From Cellulophaga sp. BC115SP (GTDB lineage Bacteria > Bacteroidota > Bacteroidia > Cytophagales > Spirosomataceae), in NCBI RefSeq assembly GCF_009905545.1, contig NZ_JAAALB010000007.1:124001-188000 (forward strand): DNA of 64,000 nucleotides. Direction: 5' to 3'. The translations under genes and the position numbers were made by a program. The notes beneath the pieces are model-generated. The model did no database searches. It was not told the origin of the DNA and was given only the letters and a program-made list of their open reading frames with translations. Positions 54,890 to 63,060 of the stretch are shown piece by piece (the first letter of the stretch is position 1; the number at the start of each line of letters is the position of its first letter).

Positions 54890-55205
54890 GTTATCTCAAG
54901 TTGAGAGATTTAGTGATTTAGCGAGTGAGTGATTATGTGAAAATATGGATTCCATCAGTAGAGACGCAATGATTGCGTCTTAAGCCAAATCATATCTAGT
55001 ATAGTAGCATCAAAAAAGCGGTCGAAAAAATATTTTTCGACCGCTTTTTTGATAAAACTTGGAGAATAATCCCAATCCTAAAAATTCGGGATTACTCATG
55101 TTTGATACAAATATTTTATGTCTGGCTCGGCTTAAGACGCAAAACATTGCGTCTTTACAGCTAGAATATCACTCAATCTCAATTCACTAAATTTAGAATG
55201 ATTCT
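54890..55205. repeat. Nested palindromic region between convergent genes
   Basis: The region folds back on itself. Outer arms carry gagtgatttagtgaa-type words (about 54890-54935 against 55170-55205). Inner 29-nt arms at 54957-54985 and 55135-55164 are of the agacgcaatgattgcgtct type and inverted. The innermost structure is a terminator at 55009-55053. The inner element is the same type as the 36-bp repeat at 4.9 kb. Confidence 0.75.
55009..55053. terminator. Bidirectional terminator
   Basis: A 21-bp perfect inverted repeat (55009-55029, 55033-55053) with core gcggtcga and T/A runs on both sides lies between the MoxR and ABC-ATPase genes. Confidence 0.9.
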
Positions 55206-55237
55206 GTTTATTTGATTCAAATTTTCAAATTATTAAC

Positions 55238-55984
55238 CTATTTTCTCAAATCCTGTAAAAGTTTACTTGAAAATAGGAATTCATTCAATTCTGGTACTGT
55301 ATTTTGAAGAATATTGGAGTTGTCGCCTTCCCACAATTTTTTACCTTTATACAAAAACATAATACTTTCGCCAATACCCATTACCGAACTCATATCATGC
55401 GTAATTACCACCGTAGTGATTCCAAACTCATCAGTAATTTCTTTGATAAGCTCATCGATTCTGACAGAAGTCAAAGGATCGAGACCAGAGTTGGGTTCAT
55501 CACAAAATAGATATTTGGGGTTCATTACAATAGCACGGGCGATGCCTACACGCTTTTTCATACCACCCGAAATTTCGGAAGGTGTACGTTGCCCTGCATT
55601 TTCCAAACCTACTCTCTGAAGGCAAAATTCAGCACGGTCGATTTTTTCCTTCTCCGACATATTGGTCAACATATCCAATGGAAATTTGACATTTTCTAAA
55701 ACGGTTTTAGAGTCAAAAAGTGCCCCACCTTGAAATAGTACACCCATTTCACGACGAATATCCTTTTGTATCTCTTCTGAGGAATTATGAAAATCACGCC
55801 CATCGTACAAAATATGTCCCGACTCAGGTTTGATAATACCAATCATACATTTGAGCAGTACGCTTTTCCCCGTACCACTACCGCCAATAATCAAGGAAGT
55901 ATCACCTGGCTTAAATTGTCCACTGATTCCTAATAATATATCTCGGCCATTGAAGGCTTTACAAACGTCTTTTATCTCTATCAT
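55238..55984 (-). CDS. Mla-type ABC transporter ATP-binding protein
   Basis: The start is the ATG at 55984 (MIEIKDVCKAFNGRDILLG). The 248-residue ATPase has Walker A IIGGSGTGKSVLL, Q-loop VLFQGGALFDS, signature EISGGMKKRVGIARAI and Walker B YLFCDEPNSGLD. The pattern GALFDS plus SGGM(K/R)KRV marks the MlaF/Mkl subfamily, which moves phospholipid between membranes with an MlaE permease and an MlaD (MCE) protein. Neither partner gene is adjacent; upstream is the photolyase gene. Family confident. Confidence 0.9.
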   Translation of the reverse strand: MIEIKDVCKAFNGRDILLGISGQFKPGDTSLIIGGSGTGKSVLLKCMIGIIKPESGHILYDGRDFHNSSEEIQKDIRREMGVLFQGGALFDSKTVLENVKFPLDMLTNMSEKEKIDRAEFCLQRVGLENAGQRTPSEISGGMKKRVGIARAIVMNPKYLFCDEPNSGLDPLTSVRIDELIKEITDEFGITTVVITHDMSSVMGIGESIMFLYKGKKLWEGDNSNILQNTVPELNEFLFSSKLLQDLRK

Positions 55985-56066
55985 ACCCAAATTTAGTAGG
56001 CATTCAGAACTCAACAATATAGTTTTTAAGTTTTTTTTGGAATGGCAATAAACCTTGATAGTCGGT

Positions 56067-57605
56067 TTATAATTTTTCGATATGTTCCAAGTAAAAATCT
56101 GCTTGTTTCAATAGCTCTTGTCTTTGAGTGGTTGCCATCTTATTGAGCGTTATGTATGACATCCCTATTCTTGGATTCTTTTCTAATAGGCTACGATTTC
56201 TTTCAAAAAAATGCCAATAAAGACTGTTGAAAGGACAAGCCTTATCACCTGTTTTTTTGTTTTTATCATAAAAACAGGTGCCACAATAATGACTCATTTT
56301 GTCGATATAATTGGCAGAACCCACATAAGGCTTCGACCCAATAATCCCACCATCAGCATACTGACTCATTCCACGTGTATTGGTAATCTCGACCCACTCA
56401 ATGGCATCAATATAAATACCCAAATACCATGCGTCGGCGTCATCAGGATGAATTCCTGCCAATAGCATAAAGTTGCCTGTCAGCATTAATCTTTGGATAT
56501 GGTGGGCATAGGCATAATCTAAACTTTGGGTAATAGCATGGCGTAAACAAGCCATTTTTGTTTGACCACTCCAGAACCACGAAGGAAGTTTTCTGTCATG
56601 CCCGAAGAAATTCATGGTGGCAAATTCAGGCATTTTAGCCCAGTAAATACCTCGCATGTATTCGCGCCAACCAAGAATTTGTCTAACAAACCCTTCAATT
56701 TGAGCAATCGTAATTGTATCCTGATGTTGTTCCCAATATTCTACGCTTTTCTGAATTACTTCCAGTGGATGCAGTAATTTCAGATTGAGAGAAAAAGATA
56801 GCCGAGAATGGTAAATAGACCAATAGGAGGGATGCATGGCATCTTCATAAGTGCCAAATTGCGCCAGACAGTTTTCCAGAAAAAAGTCCAACAAGACCAA
56901 ACTCTCTTGATGAGTGGTGGGCCACAAGAAATTTTTAGCATCGATGTTTCCAATAGATGATACGCCAGATTGAGAAAGTAGTTGAACGATATCTTCTACG
57001 TTTTTTGAAAAAATTAGCGGTTCGATTGGACGATGATCTTTGGGAAGTTTTTTGCGATTATCAGCATCATAATTCCATTGTCCCGAAGTAGGTTCATCTC
57101 CATCCATCAGTACCTTGTACTTTTTGCGCATCATGCGATAAAAGTTTTCCATGAGAAAGGTTTCCTTTCCTTTAAAAAAAGTAGCTAATTCTTCTCGCTG
57201 ACTCAAAAAGTGTTCCGAGTCAATGGCTTTTGAAGGTATTGAAAGGTTGTGGCAAAAGTCTTTAAGTTGTAAATCGAGGCGATATTCGTCAGGCAATAGG
57301 TATTCAAATTGTTGAATATCTAATTCTTGAATAAGCCAAAGGAGATTTTGTGGAAGTGATTGGGTATTTATTTCGTCGTCTAAGGTAATATAAGCCACCT
57401 GATGCCCTCTTTGTTTTAGCTCTTCAGCAAACTGTCGCATAGCCACCAAAAAGCCCACAATTTTTTGGATATGGTGAGTGACATAGTCAGTCTCCTGACG
57501 CATTTCCATCATGACATAAATGACATCCTGATTTACAGATTCAAACCATGAATGTTGGCTATTGAGTTGGTCACCAAGAATAAGTCGAAGCGTTTTAATT
57601 TTCAT
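56067..57605 (-). CDS. Iron-sulfur bacterial cryptochrome/(6-4) photolyase
   Basis: The 512-residue protein belongs to the deoxyribodipyrimidine photolyase-related (FeS-BCP) group. It starts with LRLILGDQLNSQHSWF and carries the four-Cys cluster site: a Cys in TKMACLRHA, then SHYCGTCFYDKNKKTGDKAC. FAD-binding helices occur around LGWREYMRGIYWAKMP, MLTGNFMLLAGIHPDDADAW and EWVEITNTRGMSQYADGG. In Agrobacterium PhrB, such proteins repair (6-4) photoproducts using light, FAD, an FeS cluster and a lumazine antenna. The length is typical. The upstream metalloprotease gene is divergent. Confidence 0.95.
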   Translation of the reverse strand: MKIKTLRLILGDQLNSQHSWFESVNQDVIYVMMEMRQETDYVTHHIQKIVGFLVAMRQFAEELKQRGHQVAYITLDDEINTQSLPQNLLWLIQELDIQQFEYLLPDEYRLDLQLKDFCHNLSIPSKAIDSEHFLSQREELATFFKGKETFLMENFYRMMRKKYKVLMDGDEPTSGQWNYDADNRKKLPKDHRPIEPLIFSKNVEDIVQLLSQSGVSSIGNIDAKNFLWPTTHQESLVLLDFFLENCLAQFGTYEDAMHPSYWSIYHSRLSFSLNLKLLHPLEVIQKSVEYWEQHQDTITIAQIEGFVRQILGWREYMRGIYWAKMPEFATMNFFGHDRKLPSWFWSGQTKMACLRHAITQSLDYAYAHHIQRLMLTGNFMLLAGIHPDDADAWYLGIYIDAIEWVEITNTRGMSQYADGGIIGSKPYVGSANYIDKMSHYCGTCFYDKNKKTGDKACPFNSLYWHFFERNRSLLEKNPRIGMSYITLNKMATTQRQELLKQADFYLEHIEKL

Positions 57606-57661
57606 GTAAACAAAACCGCTTGAAGGGAGGGATTGTTTGTTTTTTTAATGTATTATTACTG

Positions 57662-58564
57662 ATGAAAATCTCTAATACTAAATCGTTTGACACCATGCTA
57701 CACTCATTATTAATTGGATTTTACCTCACAGTACTTTTTACACTCATTGGATATATTGTTCAAATCTTTTCTTTCATTCCCATAAGAAAGCTTATAGAAG
57801 AGTTTGATTGGAGAGAAAAACTAATACAAGTACTTTTGGGTACTGTATTTTTTGCAGGCCTTCTTGAATTACAAGCTGTCACTGGGAATATACCTACCTT
57901 TATTTCGATTATTTTCTCTATAATAGCCTCTTCTTTTTTGATTAATTACAACTTTCTCATACTCCCTATTATTATCCTTTTGAGAAAAAGTAAGTATAGT
58001 CCTGCGTTAGAATATGAGAAATGGGCTCGTGAAACAATCGATCCAACCTTAAAAATCAAAATTCTTAAGAGTTCTATCGTAAATGCTTACGCTACGGGTA
58101 TTTTACCTCAACATAAAGTGATATTGCTTACTGACAAAATGCTTGGCTCTATGGAGGAAAAGGATATTAAAAATCTTATTTATCACGAGTATGGACATTT
58201 AAAATATCATCATTTATTCTGGATGTATTTGATACATCTTGTATGTACTACAGGAGCTTGCTTAGGATATTTCTACTTTTCAAAAATGTTAGGGGGAAAC
58301 TACAATGGTTGGGTAGTTGGTATGAACGGAGGATTTTGGGGTGGAGTGACGGTTGTCTTAGCAGGATTACTACAAAAAAGATTAGAATATCAGGCAGACA
58401 AATTTGCAGCTGAAAGCGTCGGAAGGAATACTTATGCTGAAACCTTACAAAATCTCAATATTGCCACTAATAGAGGATTGGAGAAAGAAAGCTTGTCATA
58501 CCCGACTCTTTTTAACCGAATAAGATATGCGTGTGGTGAAGAATTGGCAAATAAAAAGCTCTAG
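57662..58564 (+). CDS. M48-family membrane metalloprotease
   Basis: The start is the ATG at 57662 (an ATG at 57695 is an alternative; the TTG at 57620 lies far upstream of the first helix), giving about 300 residues. Three or four membrane segments lie in the N-terminal half and one or two after the active site. The zinc site is HEYGH in NLIYHEYGHLKYHH, and the third ligand Glu is probably in RLEYQADKFAAESVG. The form is close to HtpX/M56-type proteases that cleave membrane or lipoprotein substrates. No penicillinase-type repressor adjoins it, as would be usual for M56. It ends in a hairpin with a GAAA loop. Confidence 0.85.
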   Translation: MKISNTKSFDTMLHSLLIGFYLTVLFTLIGYIVQIFSFIPIRKLIEEFDWREKLIQVLLGTVFFAGLLELQAVTGNIPTFISIIFSIIASSFLINYNFLILPIIILLRKSKYSPALEYEKWARETIDPTLKIKILKSSIVNAYATGILPQHKVILLTDKMLGSMEEKDIKNLIYHEYGHLKYHHLFWMYLIHLVCTTGACLGYFYFSKMLGGNYNGWVVGMNGGFWGGVTVVLAGLLQKRLEYQADKFAAESVGRNTYAETLQNLNIATNRGLEKESLSYPTLFNRIRYACGEELANKKL

Positions 58565-58585
58565 TACCGAAAGGTACTAGAGCTT
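58556..58585. terminator. Bidirectional terminator with GAAA tetraloop
   Basis: A 13-bp perfect stem (58556-58568, 58573-58585) with the loop GAAA overlaps the metalloprotease stop codon. It lies between convergent genes. Confidence 0.9.
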
Positions 58586-58606
58586 CTATGAATTTCACTA
58601 TTCGAA

Positions 58607-59362
58607 CTATTCGTGTTCTTTTGATGACAATACAGCACCAAAGTATTCACGGTTCATACGAGCGATGTTTTCCAATGAGATACCTTTTGGACATTCGGCT
58701 TCGCAAGCACCTGTGTTTGTACAAGCACCGAAACCTTCGATATCCATTTGGGCAACCATTTTCTCAGCACGCATCTCTCGTTCAGCTTGACCTTGTGGTA
58801 ACAATGCCAATTGAGAGATTTTTGCTGAAGTAAACAACATGGCTGAAGCATTTTTACAAGCTGCTACACAAGCACCACAACCGATACAAGCCGCTGCAGC
58901 AAATGCCTCGTCAGCTTTTTCTTTTGCGATTGGCAATGCGTTAGCATCTTGAGCGTTACCAGTGTTTACCGATACGAAGCCACCCGCAGAGATAATACGG
59001 TCGAATGACGAACGGTTTACAGTTAAGTCTTTGATTACTGGGAATGCAGCTGCTCTCCAAGGTTCAACAGTAATTGTATCGCCAGATTTGAACGAACGCA
59101 TGTGCAATTGACAAGTAGTTACACCACGGTTTGGACCGTGAGGACTACCGTTGATATACATTGAGCACATACCACAAATACCTTCACGGCAGTCATGGTC
59201 GAAAGCGATTGGTTCTTGACCGTCGTTGATTAATCTTTCATTAAGAACGTCGAACATTTCAAGGAATGACATATCCTCAGAAATTCCTTTAACGTCATAA
59301 TTTTCGAAGTTTCCTTCTGTATTGGTATTTTTTTGACGCCATACTTTAAGCGTCAAGTTCAT
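58607..59362 (-). CDS. sdhB: Succinate dehydrogenase iron-sulfur subunit
   Basis: The ATG at 59362 is chosen because AGGAAAT precedes it as a ribosome binding site; longer starts would run into the TTTGAAAA repeats. The 251-residue protein carries the [2Fe-2S] site (Cys58, Cys63, Cys66, Cys84), the [4Fe-4S] site [12 protein letters not shown] and the [3Fe-4S] site [15 protein letters not shown]. It passes electrons from SdhA flavin to quinone through SdhC. It is the last gene of sdhCAB and is separated from sdhA by the four-helix-bundle gene. Confidence 0.97.
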   Translation of the reverse strand: MNLTLKVWRQKNTNTEGNFENYDVKGISEDMSFLEMFDVLNERLINDGQEPIAFDHDCREGICGMCSMYINGSPHGPNRGVTTCQLHMRSFKSGDTITVEPWRAAAFPVIKDLTVNRSSFDRIISAGGFVSVNTGNAQDANALPIAKEKADEAFAAAACIGCGACVAACKNASAMLFTSAKISQLALLPQGQAEREMRAEKMVAQMDIEGFGACTNTGACEAECPKGISLENIARMNREYFGAVLSSKEHE

Positions 59363-59383
59363 ATTTCCTTCCATTTTGATACA

Positions 59384-59417
59384 ATTTGAAGATTTGAAAA
59401 TTTGAAGATTTGAAAAT
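59384..59417. repeat. TTTGAAGA/TTTGAAAA repeat, left flank of the four-helix-bundle gene
   Basis: The words tttgaagatttgaaaa occur twice in tandem between the sdhB start and the stop codon of the four-helix-bundle gene. The same words stand in inverted orientation on the other side of that gene (59833-59866), and in copies without a gene at 4717-4754 and 4895-4934. Confidence 0.85.
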
Positions 59418-59421
59418 AGAT

Positions 59422-59781
59422 TCATTTAGAATCTACTTTAGAACTACTAATAATCTTCGAGATAATTCGGATTATTTGAGTTAATTCTTCAATGATAACT
59501 TTTTGGGGTTGTGGGTAAGTCTCGGATAGTTCACAAAGTTTTAACCAATAGCTAGTTTCATCAGCTTCTTTGGCTGCAATTTTCATTTTATGAATGAAAT
59601 CTACCTTACTTTCTGCATTTTGAGCTTCCCAAACATTAGCTCCAATAGATGTGCCTGACCTCAACAATTGTTTGGCTATGACATATTTTTTTTGGAGTTC
59701 TAATTGCTCACTGAATTTGATGATTTCAATTGAAAATGAAAGCGTTTTTTCAACGATGAGATTCGCTTTTTGATTCTGCAT
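59422..59781 (-). CDS. Four-helix-bundle protein (23S rRNA intervening sequence protein family)
   Basis: The 119-residue protein shows the family pattern [37 protein letters not shown], and a long C-terminal helix rich in Ile. Members include proteins encoded in intervening sequences of 23S rRNA genes and the Avd accessory protein of diversity-generating retroelements. The biochemical role is unclear; they are basic pentamers able to bind nucleic acid. This gene lies inside sdhCAB between sdhA and sdhB, in the same direction, with inverted AT-rich repeats on both sides. A 13-bp hairpin ends at its start codon. Confidence 0.92.
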   Translation of the reverse strand: MQNQKANLIVEKTLSFSIEIIKFSEQLELQKKYVIAKQLLRSGTSIGANVWEAQNAESKVDFIHKMKIAAKEADETSYWLKLCELSETYPQPQKVIIEELTQIIRIISKIISSSKVDSK

Positions 59782-59825
59782 ATTACTTGTAGGTGAGAAT
59801 TAATAGTTTCAAACCTACAAGTAAT
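59782..59825 (-). promoter_or_regulatory. 13-bp hairpin touching the start codon of the four-helix-bundle gene
   Basis: The arms attacttgtaggt (59782-59794) and acctacaagtaat (59813-59825) are perfectly complementary across 18 nt. On the mRNA the second arm is followed directly by AUG, so the ribosome binding region would be paired. This suggests low or controlled translation of the gene. Confidence 0.75.
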
Positions 59826-59832
59826 CTTTTTC

Positions 59833-59866
59833 ATTTTCAAATTTTCAAATCATCAAATTTTCAAAT
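59833..59866. repeat. TTTTCAAA repeat, right flank of the four-helix-bundle gene
   Basis: The words ttttcaaattttcaaatcat and caaattttcaaattatt are the inverted counterpart of the left-flank repeat. They run into the stop codon of sdhA. Confidence 0.85.
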
Positions 59867-61854
59867 TATTTATAGCTACGTTGTGCAATTTTGATGTTTT
59901 CGTACACTAGCTCTTCTTTGTGTAATTCGTAGTCAGAATCGCCTTTGTACTCCCATGCAGCTACGTAAGCGTAGTTTTCGTCATCACGTTTTGCTTCGCC
60001 TTCTTCAGTTTGATATTCTTCACGGAAGTGACCACCACAAGACTCGTTACGGTTCAAGGCATCGATACACATCAATTCACCAAGTTCTAAGAAGTCAGCT
60101 ACACGAGCAGCTTTTTCTAATTCTGGGTTAAATTCATTGGCATCACCTGGAATACGAACATTTGACCAGAATTCTTTGCGAAGCGCTTTGATTTCTTCGA
60201 TAGCTTCTTTCAAACCAGCCTCGTTACGAGCCATACCACACTTATCCCACATGATTAATCCTAGTTTCTTGTGGTAATAATCAACCGATTTAGTTCCTTT
60301 GATAGACATCAATTGGTCGATAGTATCTTGAACAGCTTTTTCTGCTGCCACAAACTCAGGAGCATCAGTTGGAATTGCTTTTGTACGGATATCTCCAGAC
60401 AAATAAGCACCAATTGTGTATGGAATTACGAAATAACCATCAGCCAAACCTTGCATCAAGGCAGAAGCTCCCAAACGGTTTGCACCGTGATCTGAGAAGT
60501 TTGCTTCACCCAAAGCATAAAGACCTGGTACTGTAGTCATCAAGTTATAGTCTACCCAAAGTCCACCCATTGTATAGTGAACCGCAGGATAAATACGCAT
60601 TGGCACTTCGTAAGGGTCTTCACCAGTAATTTGCTTGTACATGTCAAACAAGTTACCATATTTCTCTTTCACAACTTCTTTACCCATTACTTGTAGCTCT
60701 TCTGTGCTAGCATTGTGCATACCTCTTTTGGTAGCCTCTCCACGTCCATAACGCAAGATAGCTGCTGCAAAATCAAGATAAACAGCTTTTTTAGAAGCAC
60801 CTACACCATAACCTTCATCACAACGCTCTTTAGCTGCACGAGAAGCAATATCACGAGGAACCAAGTTACCAAATGCAGGGTAACGACGCTCTAAGTAGTA
60901 ATCACGTTCGTCTTCAGGAATTTGTGCTGCTGGACGGTTATCATCTTTCTTTTTAGGAACCCAGATACGACCATCGTTACGCAATGATTCTGACATCAAT
61001 GTCAATTTCGATTGGTGATCACCAGATACTGGAATACAAGTAGGGTGAATCTGAGTGTAACAAGGGTTACCAAAGAATGCACCTTTTTTGTGTGCTTTCC
61101 AAGCCGCTGTTACGTTCGAGCCCATTGCGTTAGTTGACAAATAGAATACGTTTCCGTAACCACCTGTACACAACAATACCGCGTGACCAAAGTGACGTTC
61201 TAATTTACCAGAAATCAAATCACGAGCAATGATACCACGAGCTTTGCCGTCAACCATTACTACGTCCATCATTTCGTGGCGAGTAAACATTTCTACGTTA
61301 CCTAAACCAACCTGACGTTGTAATGCCGAATAAGCACCCAACAACAATTGTTGACCAGTTTGACCTGCAGCATAGAACGTACGTTGTACTTGAGTACCCC
61401 CGAAAGAACGGTTTGATAACAAACCACCGTACTCACGAGCAAAAGGTACACCTTGCGCTACGCATTGGTCAATAATGCTACCTGATACTTCAGATAAACG
61501 GTGAACGTTTGCCTCTCTAGCACGGTAGTCACCACCTTTGATAGTATCATAGAAAAGACGATACACAGAGTCACCGTCATTTTGGTAGTTTTTAGCTGCG
61601 TTAACACCACCTTGTGCTGCAATTGAGTGAGCACGACGAGGAGAATCTTGAAAACAGAAAGCTTTTACTTTATATCCCATTTCGGCCAAAGAAGCCGCTG
61701 CCGAAGCACCCGCCAAACCTGTACCTACTACGATGATTTCGATATTCCGCTTGTTTGCGGGGTTTACTAATGGTACTGTCGAACGGAATTTAGTCCATTT
61801 TTCAGACAGCTGACCATCAGGGATTTTAGCATCTAATCTTGGTGAAGTTGCCAT
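59866..61854 (-). CDS. sdhA: Succinate dehydrogenase/fumarate reductase flavoprotein subunit
   Basis: The 662-residue protein has the N-terminal FAD-binding [18 protein letters not shown] (near residue 47) and the covalent FAD-attachment region around [16 protein letters not shown] (His in HSIAAQGG). Catalytic residues lie in the HPT and [17 protein letters not shown] segments, and the C-terminus is Tyr/Glu-rich. It oxidises succinate to fumarate at the cytoplasmic face of the inner membrane. Gene order sdhC-sdhA-[four-helix]-sdhB on the minus strand; the length fits type B enzymes of Bacteroidota. Confidence 0.98.
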   Translation of the reverse strand: MATSPRLDAKIPDGQLSEKWTKFRSTVPLVNPANKRNIEIIVVGTGLAGASAAASLAEMGYKVKAFCFQDSPRRAHSIAAQGGVNAAKNYQNDGDSVYRLFYDTIKGGDYRAREANVHRLSEVSGSIIDQCVAQGVPFAREYGGLLSNRSFGGTQVQRTFYAAGQTGQQLLLGAYSALQRQVGLGNVEMFTRHEMMDVVMVDGKARGIIARDLISGKLERHFGHAVLLCTGGYGNVFYLSTNAMGSNVTAAWKAHKKGAFFGNPCYTQIHPTCIPVSGDHQSKLTLMSESLRNDGRIWVPKKKDDNRPAAQIPEDERDYYLERRYPAFGNLVPRDIASRAAKERCDEGYGVGASKKAVYLDFAAAILRYGRGEATKRGMHNASTEELQVMGKEVVKEKYGNLFDMYKQITGEDPYEVPMRIYPAVHYTMGGLWVDYNLMTTVPGLYALGEANFSDHGANRLGASALMQGLADGYFVIPYTIGAYLSGDIRTKAIPTDAPEFVAAEKAVQDTIDQLMSIKGTKSVDYYHKKLGLIMWDKCGMARNEAGLKEAIEEIKALRKEFWSNVRIPGDANEFNPELEKAARVADFLELGELMCIDALNRNESCGGHFREEYQTEEGEAKRDDENYAYVAAWEYKGDSDYELHKEELVYENIKIAQRSYK

Positions 61855-61925
61855 AACTTAAGAATTATGTAATGATAAAAGTTTTTAGATATAGTGTTGT
61901 TAAAAATGTAACAAACAACTATGAA

Positions 61926-62594
61926 CTATTTAATAAATCCTAAATGCATTGCGATTGGCATTGCTGCGAACACAACTGGAATGATAATAGCAAACCAATA
62001 TCCGAAAGATTTCACAAACGGAGTGTATTTAGGGTGATTCCATCCAAGTGATTGGAATGCACTTTGAACACCATGCAATAAATGGTATGCCAAAGAAATA
62101 CAACCAACAACATACACAATTACAGGTACTGGGCTAGCAAAAACCTCTTGCATTTCTTGGAAAAGTGTTTTTTGACCACCAGTAATTACGTCTGTAAAAC
62201 GGCTTACTACCCAAAAATGCTTTAAGTGCATCACTAAGAAAAGTAATAATAATGTACCCAATAAACCCATTGAGCGAGAGTACCATGTGCTATTATCTTT
62301 TGATACAACAGCATATTGTACAGGGCGTTTTTTCTTGTTAGCCGACCACAACATCAAACCGTCTACAATGTGAGCAATTAAGCCCACAAATAGTCCGATT
62401 TCAGCAGTACGGATGAAAAAGTTTTTAGCCATAAATTCTGCGGCTTCATTGAAGGTTTCACCTCCGTCATTTAAAAAAATGCACGCATTGATACCACAAT
62501 GAACGAGAAGGAAGGCTACCAACGATAAGCCTGTTATCGCCATGATGAGCTTTCGGCCCAACGAACTTGATAATGTTTTTGTTACCCAAGACAT
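61926..62594 (-). CDS. sdhC: Succinate dehydrogenase cytochrome b subunit (type B, fused)
   Basis: The 222-residue membrane protein has five predicted helices: ITGLSLVAFLLVHCGINACIF, TAEIGLFVGLIAHIVDGLML, GLLGTLLLLFLVMHLKHFWVV, VIVYVVGCISLAYHLLHGVQSAF and FGYWFAIIIPVVFAAMPIAM. His residues in helices 1-4 (LVHCG, AHIVDG, MHLKHF, YHLLHG) are candidates for ligands of two hemes b. A single five-helix anchor and no sdhD is the type B pattern. It is the first gene of the operon. Confidence 0.95.
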   Translation of the reverse strand: MSWVTKTLSSSLGRKLIMAITGLSLVAFLLVHCGINACIFLNDGGETFNEAAEFMAKNFFIRTAEIGLFVGLIAHIVDGLMLWSANKKKRPVQYAVVSKDNSTWYSRSMGLLGTLLLLFLVMHLKHFWVVSRFTDVITGGQKTLFQEMQEVFASPVPVIVYVVGCISLAYHLLHGVQSAFQSLGWNHPKYTPFVKSFGYWFAIIIPVVFAAMPIAMHLGFIK

Positions 62595-62715
62595 TTTTTT
62601 ATAAGTTATTGGTTGTTAATTAGTTAACAATTAATAGGGCTGGTTCTTAATCTATACACAGAAAACCTTGTATGGATTAATTGCTATTAACTATTAATTA
62701 GTTGAAAATTGAACC

Positions 62716-62747
62716 CAAAACTACAATTGAATCACCTGTCAATCAAA
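62716..62747 (-). promoter_or_regulatory. sdhCAB promoter
   Basis: On the minus strand, TTTG (62744-62747), 20 nt, then TAGTTTTG (62716-62723) match the Bacteroidota consensus at every defined position. The leader to the sdhC start is about 115 nt and contains a 12-bp hairpin (62647-62658, 62669-62680, one G-T pair). Confidence 0.75.
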
Positions 62748-63060
62748 TAATCTATAAGATTTTAGCAATTATTTATAATCTTTCTACGTTTTTGTACTGT
62801 ATTATTGGATTTAGCCAACGATTTAGGAAGTATACCAACCAATCGGTTTTACTATAATTAACGATACTTTGGAGGGTCTTTCATCGGATTTGTGTATTTA
62901 GTTCACTTTTCCAACTTTGTGTTTGATTTTTTTGTTTTGTTAGTTGTAAAAAAAATTATTCTCTAAATTGTGCCAGTAAAGTGTGTAGGTCAGTAATCAA
63001 TACCTTATACCAAGGCTTTTGAAGAGGCTGTCCTCAAAACTTTTTATTCACTAACGTATG
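62748..63060. other. Spacer between sdhC and the gliding-type gene
   Basis: No gene or repeat was seen. T-rich words (tttgtgtttgatttttttgttttg near 62918) precede the plus-strand gene, but no complete promoter was found. Confidence 0.4.

Noticed and set aside
59422-59781. Avd of a diversity-generating retroelement
   Set aside because: No reverse transcriptase, template repeat or variable repeat lies in the neighbourhood; the flanking genes are sdhA and sdhB.
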